From: Chryseotalea sanaruensis
GTDB taxonomy: Bacteria > Bacteroidota > Bacteroidia > Cytophagales > Cyclobacteriaceae
Direction of reading: 5' to 3'
Assembly: GCF_003990915.1 (NCBI RefSeq)
Contig: NZ_BHXQ01000003.1
Coordinates: forward strand, 62,001 to 126,000
Length of the DNA: 64,000 nt
The notes under the pieces were generated by a model. The model made no database searches and was not told the DNA's origin. It saw only the letters and a program-made list of their open reading frames with translations. How positions within the stretch are numbered: position 1 is the stretch's first letter; every line of letters starts with the position of its first letter. Below are positions 1 through 9,642 of this stretch, piece after piece. Made by a program: the position numbers and the translations under genes.

Positions 1-1602
1 GTTTAAAGAGTCTGCGCTTAGGCTTAGAAGATTCTGTGAAAGTAACTGATACAGTTGTTTATCACTTCGTCTGCTAAAAGCAGCAATGCGATACATGACC
101 GGAACAACCAACGCATGATTTAAAAATGTGCCATGCGTACTCTGCATTGGCCCACCCATAACGTAAAGTCTGCCCTGTTGCTGAAAAAGTGAAAGATAGG
201 GAAGATCATCTTGTTGCTTTAATATTGCCTGCCTATCATCACCCCAGGTAATACTATTTCTAACCAACGGCATAGCCATTTGCGAAGGTTGTTCTTGAAA
301 CACATTATTAAAGAAAGGATTCTTACTATCCGGTTTTGTCAACTCCAGCAATTTTTCCTGTTTACTAACCATAATAGAAGGCAATAAACTTTGATAAGAA
401 GCAACATCAGGATTAGCAGCAGGTATTAATAAAACAGTACCCCCGGCTTCCATAAAATCACTTAATACCGCTAGTAGAGATTGGTCTAACCTTTCTAATT
501 CATTAAGCACAATTAAATCAGCTTGTGCTAGTTGCGAGTAGTCAATATTGCTGCCAACACGGTTTATTAAATCGAATAACTGGTTATTCGCATAAATTTT
601 CTTAACAACAGATGAAGAATTTTGCTCAGTTATCTGTACAATTTTAATACGGTTAGCAAAATTGAGTGACAGGTAGAATTCATTATCAAAAGTAATGGGT
701 GTGTCGCCAAAAGAAATAACTGCCTGATGAATTCCTGCCTGGTTATTATTTAAAACAAAACTCACTTCCTTTTCACTATTTGCCGGTATATCTGTAGTAG
801 TCGTGCCAACTTGTAAACCATCTACAACCAACCGAACATTGAGTTGAGTTCTGTCTGCATCGCCATCATTAACTAAACGTAGGCTAAGTGTGTTTTGCTC
901 TCCACCTATTGCAAAAGGGTTATCTAAAAAAGCTGTATCAATGTAAATATTACTTTTTGCTGTAATCTGAAATGGGACAAGGTGAAATCTTCTGCTACTA
1001 TCAGGTTGTAGTGTTTTGCCAAATGTAGACTGTTGAAAATCTGATAACCAGAAAATATCGCGTTCATTTCCAAGCCTGTTAAACCTGGATACTATTTCAT
1101 CTGCTGTTCTGATCTTGCTTCCTAACCGAAACTTGGCTAAGGCTTCTTGAACTTCGGCCTTTGTTTTCAATGTATTTGCAAAAGGCTCAAAATCGTTGGT
1201 TAATAAACGGTAACGAGTATCTGCAGGAAAAACATCAGTAATGGTTCGTGCAGCAATTAAGGCTGCATCAAAAGTCCGCGATGCACCATCTGTAGGAGAA
1301 GACATACTGAGCGAATTATCAATATATATAGCAATGTGATCGCCTGCCTGTAGCTGCTGTTTGGCGGGTAGTATCGGTTGGGCAAATACAACAACAAGGA
1401 AAAACAGGAACAGCAATCTGCTCGCCAAAACGAGCCAATGTTTAAGTCTTCTTTTAGCGGATGAGGTCTCTTGAACCTCGCGGATAAAGCGGGTGCTCGA
1501 AAAGTAGATTTTCTGTGTTCTTCTGAAATTAAAAAGATGAATAATCAGGGGAATTGCCAGGGCAAACAAAGCCCAGAGAAAACCTGGATATAAAAACGTC
1601 AT
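1..1602 (-). CDS. BatA/VWA-domain membrane protein (partial, C-terminus beyond window)
   Basis: The open frame runs from an ATG at 1602 to the left edge without a stop: 534 codons, C-terminus missing. Residues 2-26 form a first membrane helix ending HLFNFRRT, the typical Bacteroidota BatA N-terminal double-membrane region (TIGR02226 type). A second helix spans about residues 56-78. A von Willebrand A-like segment follows, with a MIDAS-type DNSLSMS at D95/S97/S99. The rest is periplasmic-looking and beta-rich. BatA proteins are associated with aerotolerance and envelope stress, but the exact role here is not known. The gene reads away from ssb and is separated from it by a hairpin. Confidence 0.85.
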   Translation of the reverse strand, partial: MTFLYPGFLWALFALAIPLIIHLFNFRRTQKIYFSSTRFIREVQETSSAKRRLKHWLVLASRLLFLFFLVVVFAQPILPAKQQLQAGDHIAIYIDNSLSMSSPTDGASRTFDAALIAARTITDVFPADTRYRLLTNDFEPFANTLKTKAEVQEALAKFRLGSKIRTADEIVSRFNRLGNERDIFWLSDFQQSTFGKTLQPDSSRRFHLVPFQITAKSNIYIDTAFLDNPFAIGGEQNTLSLRLVNDGDADRTQLNVRLVVDGLQVGTTTTDIPANSEKEVSFVLNNNQAGIHQAVISFGDTPITFDNEFYLSLNFANRIKIVQITEQNSSSVVKKIYANNQLFDLINRVGSNIDYSQLAQADLIVLNELERLDQSLLAVLSDFMEAGGTVLLIPAANPDVASYQSLLPSIMVSKQEKLLELTKPDSKNPFFNNVFQEQPSQMAMPLVRNSITWGDDRQAILKQQDDLPYLSLFQQQGRLYVMGGPMQSTHGTFLNHALVVPVMYRIAAFSRRSDKQLYQLLSQNLLSLSADSLN

Positions 1603-1672
1603 TTGGTAAAAGTAATAGGCTTATCACTAAGTAAAAAACCGAAAATAAAGAAACCTACACTCTTTGCGTAAA

Positions 1673-1700
1673 AGGGTAGTTGCAACGGCACAACTACCCT
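1673..1700 (-). terminator. Hairpin downstream of ssb, possible terminator
   Basis: A perfect 10-bp inverted repeat, AGGGTAGTTG (1673-1682) and CAACTACCCT (1691-1700), encloses an 8-nt loop. On the minus strand, downstream of the ssb stop, it is followed by a short TTTT run, so it could end the ssb transcript. The T-run is weak, and a palindromic repeat element is an alternative. Confidence 0.45.
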
Positions 1701-1848
1701 ATTATTGGTTACTATTCTTTGTCAGCTTAAAAGGTTAAAAGCTATTTTACCAATGCGTCCCTCTTTCGGTGGCCTGTGCATACCCAAAGGCAAAAGGGTA
1801 AATTTACCGTTAATCTGTTACTCTGCATCATCCATCACCTAACACATA

Positions 1849-2184
1849 TCATTTCTTATCTCCCAACATCAACAAATCATTTACGACTATTTCTGTTATA
1901 TGTCTCTTCTCACCTTCTGGCGTTTCATAATCACGGTGCACAAGTTTTCCTTCTACACAAACCTCATTTCCCTTTTTAAGGTATTTCTCAGCAACGCCAG
2001 CCAGACTTCCCCAAATGATTATATTGTGCCATTGTGTATCCTCGACCTTTTCACCTTTAGCATTTCTATAACTGTCGTTAGTCGCTAATGAGAAAGATGC
2101 TTTTTTGTTCTCTCCAAAAGTTTTTACTTCAGGATCCTTACCAAGATTACCGATAAGTGTTACAGTGTTTCTTAGACTTTTCAT
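1849..2184 (-). CDS. ssb: Single-stranded DNA-binding protein, short form
   Basis: A 111-residue OB-fold SSB. It opens with NTVTLIGNLGKDPEVK and carries the family core DTQWHNIIIWGSLAGVAEKYLKKG (read in two parts, roughly residues 49-72), then a C-terminal strand region ending in LLMLGDKK. It would coat single-stranded DNA in replication and repair. The flexible tail and acidic tip (DDDIPF type) that recruit partner proteins in full-length SSBs are absent. This is therefore probably an accessory or second SSB rather than the essential housekeeping copy. The upstream zinc-ribbon gene at 2318 is divergent. Confidence 0.92.
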   Translation of the reverse strand: MKSLRNTVTLIGNLGKDPEVKTFGENKKASFSLATNDSYRNAKGEKVEDTQWHNIIIWGSLAGVAEKYLKKGNEVCVEGKLVHRDYETPEGEKRHITEIVVNDLLMLGDKK

Positions 2185-2317
2185 AAGTGTTTAATTAGGT
2201 TTAAATTTTCTGTTTGATTCTAAATGCTGCCAACGGTACAAAAGTGCAAACAGAATTTTTTATCAGAATTATGAAAAACGATTACTACCGTTTATATTCA
2301 TTTGTAAACACTTTCAA

Positions 2318-2686
2318 ATGCAGACACTCGTTGAAAAAAGGTGCAGAGAATGTAACAAAAAGCTCATTGGTAGAGCAGATAAGAAATTTTGCAGCGATCA
2401 ATGCCGCACAAGCTTCAATAATAAGTTGAATAGTGACGAAAATAATTATGTGCGAAATGTCAACAACATTCTACGAAGAAACAGACGAATACTCAAAGAA
2501 TTAAATAAGACTGGCAAATCTAAAGTAAGCCGTGAAAGACTTAACGAAAAAGGATTCGACTTCCTATACCACACCAGCAGTTATAAAACCAAAGAAGGCT
2601 CACTCTACTATTATTGTTATGAACAAGGTTATCTGCCAGTAGAGAACAACTATTACCTACTGGTCGTTAGGAAGGAATACCCTTAA
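2318..2686 (+). CDS. Small zinc-ribbon protein, function unknown (DUF2116-like)
   Basis: A 122-residue protein with an N-terminal zinc ribbon, C9-x2-C12 and C25-x3-C29 (RCRECNKK and FCSDQC). A basic, helical middle contains NILRRNRRILKELNK, and a Tyr-rich beta C-terminus follows. This resembles small Bacteroidota proteins annotated as DUF2116-type zinc ribbons. A nucleic-acid-binding role is an inference from the ribbon and the basic charge. It is divergent from ssb. The start is the first ATG that keeps the whole ribbon. Confidence 0.7.
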   Translation: MQTLVEKRCRECNKKLIGRADKKFCSDQCRTSFNNKLNSDENNYVRNVNNILRRNRRILKELNKTGKSKVSRERLNEKGFDFLYHTSSYKTKEGSLYYYCYEQGYLPVENNYYLLVVRKEYP

Positions 2687-2826
2687 TTGCAACGGTTGGC
2701 TATTCAAAAATGAGCAGGCAGGAACTAATAGTATCATAACAAGACCTTTTAATATCTCGAGACGTTAAGCTATAGATTACGATTGAATTATTGTTTAAAT
2801 TCACCTTACTCTCAATAAATATTCAT

Positions 2827-3396
2827 ATGGCGAAATTAAAAAGACCTGCCTTTAAACAGCTGAAAGGCGAACAATGGAAAGAACTAAAACTGAAACAAGG
2901 GAAGAATCAGAAGCGTTATTCCATTTCTGATTTAGGTAGAATTGCGAGTTTCAAAACCACACTTGAAGAAGGACAAATATTAAAAGCTCGACCAACGCAA
3001 GGTTACCCCAGTGTTACCATTACCTCTTCAGAGGGTAAACACAATTTATACATTCATCGATTAGTAGGTGAATACTTTTGTAAACAAAAATCAAAGCAAC
3101 ATACTTTTGTATTACATAAAGACCACAAGAAGGAAAACAACAAAGCTACTAATCTCATTTGGGCAACACAGGAAGAACAAATAAATCATGCTCGCAAAGA
3201 TCCAAATGTCTTAAAACACATCAGTCCGGTGAAAGGACCTAAGCTTACCGCTGATCGTGTACGGCTTATCAAAGCAGATCTTTTCAAATCAAAGGAAACG
3301 CCAACGCTTAAAAAATTAGCCAAAAAATATCGCGTATCTGATATGCAGATTCATCGGATAAAAGTTGGTGAAAACTGGTCGCACGTAAAGGTGTAG
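2827..3396 (+). CDS. NUMOD4-HNH endonuclease, homing-endonuclease type
   Basis: A 189-residue protein from ATG 2827; a TTG at 2791 would add 12 unlikely residues. Residues about 10-60 match a NUMOD4-like DNA-binding module (GEQWKELK...YSISDLGRIAS). Residues about 78-135 form an HNH_3-type nuclease with HRLVGEYF, VLHKDHKKENN and NLIWATQEEQINHA. The C-terminal 45 residues look like a helix-turn-helix (LTADRVRLIKADLF...KYRVSDMQIHRI). Free-standing proteins of this layout nick or cut DNA and behave as homing-type mobile genes. It stands alone, with no intron or target gene visible on either side. Confidence 0.82.
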   Translation: MAKLKRPAFKQLKGEQWKELKLKQGKNQKRYSISDLGRIASFKTTLEEGQILKARPTQGYPSVTITSSEGKHNLYIHRLVGEYFCKQKSKQHTFVLHKDHKKENNKATNLIWATQEEQINHARKDPNVLKHISPVKGPKLTADRVRLIKADLFKSKETPTLKKLAKKYRVSDMQIHRIKVGENWSHVKV

Positions 3397-3677
3397 GTTA
3401 ACAAAATAACTCGTTGGCATTAAAATTTTAAACTTTAGATATTTCTTAAAAGATTATCACTAATAGTCTGATGACAGTTTACTGATAAAACAATTTGAAA
3501 CATACCAGGAAATTAATCGTTACATTGTAAATAAGATTAATAATAAACCTTTAAAAAAAGAAGTCTATAGCAGGATATATGAAGTAGACTAAATATTTTC
3601 CTTTTATCCAAAAAAATACTTTAATTTTAAAAATGAGGCAATAAATCTTCCTGTTGACTCTTTAAAAAATAATAATT

Positions 3678-4082
3678 ATGAAAAGCCTCTTAACAATTGC
3701 TTTAATAATTACTCCATTGATAACCTGTGGTCAGTTTGGTGTTAGTTACCATCAATCAAACTTACCTTTTGCCGGGATCAGTTATGAAATAAAAAACAAA
3801 ATAAGACCGGAAATAAGATTTGGCACTGATAACTACTTTGAAGATATTTCCATAGAAGGAGTTATTACTTATGATATTTTAAATAAAGAAGAATATGAAT
3901 TCTATGGTGGGGTCGGTGTAAGGTCTAACGGTTTTACAGGTTTGGTAATTCCGATAGGATTAAACTTTTATCCCTTTACTGTCAAAAATTTTGGATTTCA
4001 AATTGAGCTCACTCCTATCATAGGCGATGAGGAGATTTTAAGAGGTAGTTGGGGAATACGGTACAGGTTTGGCCGTGACTAA
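3678..4082 (+). CDS. Exported beta-rich protein, possible outer-membrane barrel
   Basis: A 134-residue protein with a clear signal peptide (MKSLLTIALIITPLITCGQ, cleavage near residue 19). Alternating beta strands follow and end in GIRYRFGRD, the aromatic-rich ending usual for Bacteroidota outer-membrane barrels. It is shorter than typical barrels (about 115 mature residues) and may be an 8-strand or partial fold. I do not recognise a specific family. It is monocistronic, with 281 bp of AT-rich gene-free DNA upstream. Confidence 0.65.
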   Translation: MKSLLTIALIITPLITCGQFGVSYHQSNLPFAGISYEIKNKIRPEIRFGTDNYFEDISIEGVITYDILNKEEYEFYGGVGVRSNGFTGLVIPIGLNFYPFTVKNFGFQIELTPIIGDEEILRGSWGIRYRFGRD

Positions 4083-4227
4083 TTAAAAACCAAAATTGTT
4101 AATAAAAGCCAAGTGCCTATTCATCACCAAAACCCTATATAACCACTGTACAATTTCCACCTATTTATAAGATTAAACAATATTCTTTTGACTCCCTGTT
4201 GCACTGGCCCATAGCTTATCTTTGATT

Positions 4228-4875
4228 ATGGTACAATCAGAACGACTTACTCAACAAGATCAATTATATAGGCTTGCACTTGCACTGGCAATTTTCACTG
4301 TTGCCTATAACCTCGCAGAAGGAATTATCGCAACAATTGTAGGATTTGAAGACGAAACCATAGCGCTTTTTGGCTTTGGATTAGATAGTTTCATCGAAAT
4401 GATTAGTGGAATAGGCATTGCCCATATGATATTCAGGCTAAATCGTAATCCCATGCATAAACGTGATACTTTTGAACGTAATGCTTTGCGTATTACAGGC
4501 TATTCATTTTACCTGCTAACAGCCGGCTTGGTGCTTGGCGCCATTTTAGTTACATATATTGGCAAAAAGCCACAGACAACGTTTTGGGGTATTGTCATAT
4601 CCATTGTCAGCATTCTAATTATGCTTGCATTGTTATATGGTAAACTACACGTTGGTAAAAAACTAAATTCAGATGCCATTATTGCTGATGCTAATTGCAC
4701 TAGAATTTGCATTTATATGTCCCTAATACTACTTACCTCTAGCGCAGTATACCATTTTACAGATTTTTCTTATATCGATGCAATAGGAACCCTAGGATTG
4801 GCATGGTTCGCATTTAAAGAAGGAAAAGAGTGTTTTGAAAAGGCCAATTCCGACAAATACTGCACTTGCGATTAA
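4228..4875 (+). CDS. Cation transporter, CDF-like
   Basis: A 215-residue polytopic protein with about six membrane helices. It has the cation-diffusion-facilitator-like segments NLAEGIIATIVGFEDETIALFG and GLDSFIEMISGIGIAHM (D and E in the second helix), a second pair near SDAIIADANC, and an end EGKECFEKANSDKYCTC with a terminal CxC. It lacks the long cytoplasmic domain of full-size CDF exporters and belongs to a short Bacteroidota-type 'cation transporter' group. The substrate is unknown. The start is ATG 4228, three bases after a promoter-like TATCTTTG (4217-4224), so the mRNA may have almost no leader. A TTG at 4222 is an alternative start. Confidence 0.75.
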   Translation: MVQSERLTQQDQLYRLALALAIFTVAYNLAEGIIATIVGFEDETIALFGFGLDSFIEMISGIGIAHMIFRLNRNPMHKRDTFERNALRITGYSFYLLTAGLVLGAILVTYIGKKPQTTFWGIVISIVSILIMLALLYGKLHVGKKLNSDAIIADANCTRICIYMSLILLTSSAVYHFTDFSYIDAIGTLGLAWFAFKEGKECFEKANSDKYCTCD

Positions 4876-4932
4876 GAAGCAATTCAGTCTTAAAATTTGT
4901 ACATTCGCTTGGTAATCCATCAAAATCCCATC

Positions 4933-7900
4933 ATGATGAAATCAACCCTCTCCATTACCTGTTTTCTTGTTCTGGTATGCTGCACCAGCCTCGTTTTTGC
5001 ACAAACAAAGCACGATAAGGCCTTATCAAAAGCGGATGCTCTTTATAACCAAGGTTCATTCGAGAAAGCGGCTAAGGCTTATGACAAGTTTTTCAAAAAA
5101 GCCAATTCGAAACTAGGCCAGCAAAACAAGTACACACCAATTTACTATTCACGACAGGCTAGGTTGAGTCTGGCAAATGGACAGCTTATTGATTTTGCAT
5201 CGCAAGTTGAAAATGCGCTTAAAGCCAGCGGTACAATTAATGGTGAGAGTTCCCTTACACATGCGTATTCACGAATAGATATAGCCGAACTCTACCTTGA
5301 TTATGGACACTATAAAAGAGCACGAGAAATAACTGAGGTTGTTCAGATACAATTACAAAACAATCAATTACAAGACGATGCACTTAAAGCCAAAGTCAAT
5401 TTGGTATTGGCGGAAGCACTTACTGGACAAGGATTTTGTCGTGAGGCATTAGCTCTTATGAGTGAAGTCGATAACTTTTTCTTATCCAAAGCAATTGACC
5501 GTGAGCAAATTGCTGAAGGTGATAAAATTGTTAAAAAGCGCGTTCCTGAAAATGAGCTCCCTATACGCTTCGGAAACTATGCACAATTGATTACCTTAAG
5601 AGCACAGGCTTATGCGAAAATGGGCGAAACAACCAAGGCTGACTCTGCCTTCGTTTCAGCACGTAACTGGATTTCTAAAAAACTGAATTTCATGGGCGAG
5701 TATAGTCTAGCTTTGGTTAATAACAATTATTTGCATTCGCGATTATTGTCTGACAATGGCTTGATTAATTTCTCGGCAACTGAAAGAGACCTTGGCTATG
5801 ATAATGTACTTAACAGTTTAAAGCGAAAAGCAAAACCAACTCACCAACTCGCAATAGACGTTTACCAGAGCTACCTTGAGCAATTGCAAAAAGATGAAAG
5901 CAATGCACGTTACGCTAACGTTAAAGTTGAATACGAAAAAATGCTCGATAAAAATTTCAAAAAGAATAGCGTTCATCTTATCAATTTTAAAGCCATTGAA
6001 TTCGATTCTAAACTCAGTAATCAACGTACAAGAAATCTGGATAAGGACGCGATAAAGCTTTTATCAAATGCTGCATTACCAGCACACTATAAAACCAGAA
6101 TAAAAGTTCTGGAATTCCTGAGTGATCTTTCCATGTACAAAAGAAATTATGGAGACGTGGAGCTGTACCTTAATCAGATCAGTGATATCCAAAAAGAATT
6201 ATATGGTGCCAATGCACCTGAATATCACTTAAATAGATTAAAACTAGCTGCTTACTATTTAAACTTTACCAATAAAATAGAAGAAGCTGGTCAGATTTAC
6301 CAAAGAAGCTATAATGAAGTTGTTGCTCAGGAGATTGGTCCTTGGCAAAAAGATCACCTTGACATCCTTAATAATCTGGCTGCTCTTTACGAGTTTAATG
6401 ACCAATACAAGGCTGCAACCAAAATTTTAGATAAAGCTTCTGATGTTGCATTTAGCAAATTTAGTAATGATGACATTGAATATGCTATTCAGCTTGATAA
6501 AATGGCTATGCTACAACTTAAGCTTGGTCTATATGAAAAAGCAGAAAAGAATATTGAAAAATCGCTTCTTATTTTTAGAGAGTATAGAAAAGATGAAACC
6601 AGAACAGAACAATATGTTCATGCCTTAGAAACACAAGCAAAACTATACGGGATCAAGGGTATGTTTGATGAGGCTCAGGACAATCTGGACCGGACAGTAA
6701 AAATGATCAGCAAATCGGATATCACTTTTAGAAATGAATTGGCTACGGCTGAAGAACTATCTTCTTTATTCATTCAATTAGGAAAATATTCTCAAACAGA
6801 TGTAATTTTAAATAAGTTGATTGCAGAGTATAAAAAATTATATGGAACCGAAACTTATCGTTTAATTGAACCACTTACTAACAAAGGGAAAATATTGCTC
6901 CTAAAAGGGGACTATACAGAGACAGAAAAAATTGGCAAACAAGCCAATGCACTTGCTCTTAAGTTTTATGGAGAAACCTCCACAAAGACTGCTCCTACAC
7001 AAAGACTGTTAAGTGACTTATACTATACTCTAGGTGATTACGACAAAGCAGAAACCGAAATAAAAAAAGCGCTAATAAGTCAAGAGAAAGAGTTTGGCAG
7101 AGACCATATTGAGACCGCAAAATCCATTTCACAGCTAGCTATCATTAAGTTCCATAAAGGCGATAACAAAAATGAAGTTGAGAAGCTCATGCTTGAAAGT
7201 CGTGATGCGATGGCGCAACGTTTAGGAAAAGAGAATCCACAATATGCTGAGATACTTAAGAATGTTGCTACCCTATACATTTCTGAGAAACGTTTTGACA
7301 TTGCCTTTAATTCACTTACTGTCGCTGAAAGTATATGGCGCGCCAAGGGCGGCAAGAAAAATAACATTAACCTGGCCAGTATTTACACACTAACAGGTGA
7401 TGTATACTACCAACAAAAGAATTATAAAAAGGCTGAAGAGTTCTATATAAAATCAAAAAGTTTATACGAAAAATTCTTTAGTGTTTCTCATCCAGAGTTT
7501 GTTAAAGTACAGTCAAAACTTGCAAAAGTCTATTACATGCAAAAAGACTACAAGAAAGCCAAGAAATATATCGAGGGCTCTCTGGATAATTATGAAGGTT
7601 TTATTAAGAGCTACTTCCCTGCATTAAGCGAAAGAGAAAAAGCAAAATATTGGAATACAATTAAAGGTGATTTTGAATTCTATAATACACTTGCTTTCAG
7701 TCAACTGGAGGATTTTAAAGACCTTACCGGTAAAGTTTACAATTACCAACTCATAACCAAAGCATTATTATTATCATCTTCCATTAAAATACGTGAACGC
7801 ATACTCAATAGTACTGATGAAGTGCTCAAAAATCAATACAGTGCTTGGGTACAGAAAAAAGAAACGTTGACACTTGCCTTGAGTATGAGTGAACAACAGT

Positions 7901-9165
7901 TACTTGAAAATGAAATTGACCGAGGCTTGCTGGAAAGAGAAGTTGAAACACTGGAAAAAGAATTAAGTCAACGTTCGGAGGGATTCGGACAAGGCATTGA
8001 TAGTAAACGAATAACTTTTGATGAAATACGTAAATCTATTTTACCAACAGATGTAGCTATTGAAATGGTTAGATACCGCTACTTCAATCATATACTAACA
8101 GACTCAGTAATTTATGCGGCACTATATGTTAAGCCAGATTTTAAGTCTCCGAAAGCTGTATTATTTCCTGATGGTGCGAAAATGGAATCACGCTTCTTCA
8201 AATACTACCGAAATGCCATAATTGGAAAAGTCCACGATACTTACTCGTATAACGTCTTCTGGGAACCAATTCAGAAAGAAATCGGACTTGTGTCATCAGT
8301 ATACCTCTCTGCTGATGGTATTTTCAATCAGATCAACCTTGAATCTATCCCAACACCCGACAACCGCTACGTGCTGGATAACTCTAATATAATTTTAGTG
8401 AGTAACACAAAAGATATATATCTGAATAAAATAAAGTCTAAGAATAAAAGCTCGGAAAAGGTCGCCTCTATGTTTGGCAATCCTACTTTCTATCTGGCAA
8501 GTAGTGACAACGACAATATCCTACCATTACCTGGTACAGAGAAAGAAGTGAGTCAGCTACAACTATTGTTCAAGCAAAATGGCTGGATCACTAACCAATT
8601 TGTAGAAGAAAAAGCCGTAGAGCAAGCAATTAAAGACTTAAACAATCCAAAGATATTTCACATTGCAACACACGGTTTATACAAACCCTCTGAGGAAATA
8701 AGCTTAGAGAAAGAGATGGAAGGGAATGAAGCCTTACTTACTCAAAATCCGTTAATGAGAACTGGTTTACTTTTAAGTGGTGCGGGTGACCTGCTGGAGA
8801 AGACTGATTATAATTATAATATGGAGAGTGGAATTCTTACTGCTTATGAAGCCATGAACTTGAATTTAGACAAAACAGATTTAGTGGTATTAAGTGCCTG
8901 TGAAACCGGATTAGGAGATTTACAAGCAGGTGAAGGTGTATATGGTTTGCAACGCGCCTTCTTAGTTGCTGGTGCAAAGGTGCTTATTATGAGCATGTTT
9001 AAAGTGGACGATGACGCAACACAAAAGTTATTTTTGAAATTCTATTTAAAGTGGCTGAACAGTGGAGACATACGCCAAAGCTTTACCGATGCCAAAAAGG
9101 AATTGCGTGATGAATATCCTGAACCTATTTACTGGGGTGCTTTTATGATGATTGGATTGGAATAA
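4933..9165 (+). CDS. Exported TPR-CHAT protein (caspase-like peptidase domain)
   Basis: About 1410 residues from ATG 4933 (an adjacent ATG lies at 4936). It begins with a signal peptide ending TSLVFAQ. Most of the chain, roughly residues 35-900, is tetratricopeptide-like helical repeats (repeated LYxxxGxYxKAE, GDYDKAETEI). A charged coiled coil follows. The C-terminal 300 residues are a CHAT domain with LPLPGTEKEV, the putative catalytic His1247 in FHIATHGLY and Cys1323 in LSACETGLG, and a final GAFMMIGLE. CHAT domains are caspase-fold cysteine peptidases, and both dyad residues are present. The signal peptide places it outside the cytoplasm, unlike CHAT peptidases used in phage defence. The substrate is unknown. 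Confidence 0.88.
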   Translation: MMKSTLSITCFLVLVCCTSLVFAQTKHDKALSKADALYNQGSFEKAAKAYDKFFKKANSKLGQQNKYTPIYYSRQARLSLANGQLIDFASQVENALKASGTINGESSLTHAYSRIDIAELYLDYGHYKRAREITEVVQIQLQNNQLQDDALKAKVNLVLAEALTGQGFCREALALMSEVDNFFLSKAIDREQIAEGDKIVKKRVPENELPIRFGNYAQLITLRAQAYAKMGETTKADSAFVSARNWISKKLNFMGEYSLALVNNNYLHSRLLSDNGLINFSATERDLGYDNVLNSLKRKAKPTHQLAIDVYQSYLEQLQKDESNARYANVKVEYEKMLDKNFKKNSVHLINFKAIEFDSKLSNQRTRNLDKDAIKLLSNAALPAHYKTRIKVLEFLSDLSMYKRNYGDVELYLNQISDIQKELYGANAPEYHLNRLKLAAYYLNFTNKIEEAGQIYQRSYNEVVAQEIGPWQKDHLDILNNLAALYEFNDQYKAATKILDKASDVAFSKFSNDDIEYAIQLDKMAMLQLKLGLYEKAEKNIEKSLLIFREYRKDETRTEQYVHALETQAKLYGIKGMFDEAQDNLDRTVKMISKSDITFRNELATAEELSSLFIQLGKYSQTDVILNKLIAEYKKLYGTETYRLIEPLTNKGKILLLKGDYTETEKIGKQANALALKFYGETSTKTAPTQRLLSDLYYTLGDYDKAETEIKKALISQEKEFGRDHIETAKSISQLAIIKFHKGDNKNEVEKLMLESRDAMAQRLGKENPQYAEILKNVATLYISEKRFDIAFNSLTVAESIWRAKGGKKNNINLASIYTLTGDVYYQQKNYKKAEEFYIKSKSLYEKFFSVSHPEFVKVQSKLAKVYYMQKDYKKAKKYIEGSLDNYEGFIKSYFPALSEREKAKYWNTIKGDFEFYNTLAFSQLEDFKDLTGKVYNYQLITKALLLSSSIKIRERILNSTDEVLKNQYSAWVQKKETLTLALSMSEQQLLENEIDRGLLEREVETLEKELSQRSEGFGQGIDSKRITFDEIRKSILPTDVAIEMVRYRYFNHILTDSVIYAALYVKPDFKSPKAVLFPDGAKMESRFFKYYRNAIIGKVHDTYSYNVFWEPIQKEIGLVSSVYLSADGIFNQINLESIPTPDNRYVLDNSNIILVSNTKDIYLNKIKSKNKSSEKVASMFGNPTFYLASSDNDNILPLPGTEKEVSQLQLLFKQNGWITNQFVEEKAVEQAIKDLNNPKIFHIATHGLYKPSEEISLEKEMEGNEALLTQNPLMRTGLLLSGAGDLLEKTDYNYNMESGILTAYEAMNLNLDKTDLVVLSACETGLGDLQAGEGVYGLQRAFLVAGAKVLIMSMFKVDDDATQKLFLKFYLKWLNSGDIRQSFTDAKKELRDEYPEPIYWGAFMMIGLE

Positions 9166-9199
9166 TCAGAAACTGATCAATCAAATTAGCAAACTGGGT

Positions 9200-9520
9200 T
9201 TGAATATTCTATTTATCTGTAGTCGAAATAAATGGAGAAGCTTAACAGCAGAAACTATTTTTAAGCGACATCAACATCACACGATCAGATCTGCCGGCAC
9301 CTCTAAAGAGGCTAGAGTTAAAGTATCAGAAAAATTAATACTTTGGGCAGATCTGATTTTTGTGATGGAGAAAAAGCACAAGGAGATTTTAGAACAAAAG
9401 TTCAGTCAGTCCATCAGCGAAAAAGAAATCGTAATACTGAATATAGAAGATCTTTATCAATATATGGATGAGGAGCTGATTGAGATTTTAAAGAAGTCAA
9501 CGGAACATTATCTGGATTGA
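9200..9520 (+). CDS. Low-molecular-weight protein tyrosine phosphatase-like protein
   Basis: The frame encodes MNILFICSRNKWRSLTAE when started at TTG 9200. That matches the usual N-terminus of this small phosphatase-like family and the P-loop C-x5-R (C7, R13). LIFVMEKKHKEIL and a C-terminal NIEDLYQYMDEELIEIL follow, 106 residues in all. The general-acid region is altered (NIEDLYQYMDEE rather than a DP motif). Activity on phosphotyrosine is therefore an inference. An upstream TTG at 9152 would overlap the CHAT gene by 14 bp. No ATG precedes the P-loop. Confidence 0.72.
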   Translation: MNILFICSRNKWRSLTAETIFKRHQHHTIRSAGTSKEARVKVSEKLILWADLIFVMEKKHKEILEQKFSQSISEKEIVILNIEDLYQYMDEELIEILKKSTEHYLD

Positions 9521-9642
9521 TTACAAATCCATCAATAAAAAACGGATTGCTTTAATCTCTTCATCCAAAGGTAATATGAATATCTAGTTGTCAACTTACT
9601 TTAAATCAACCATCAAATTGACAATCAGCACATCACCGAATC

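Noticed and set aside
2827..4082. Restriction-modification or phage-defence island
   Set aside because: The HNH protein is of the homing type and no methylase, helicase or defence partner is adjacent.
4897..4932. Upstream in-frame start of the TPR-CHAT gene
   Set aside because: It would put twelve polar or mixed residues before a clear signal peptide that begins at ATG 4933.
7080..7367. 95-codon antisense frame in the TPR-CHAT gene
   Set aside because: Shadow of a clear coding frame on the plus strand.
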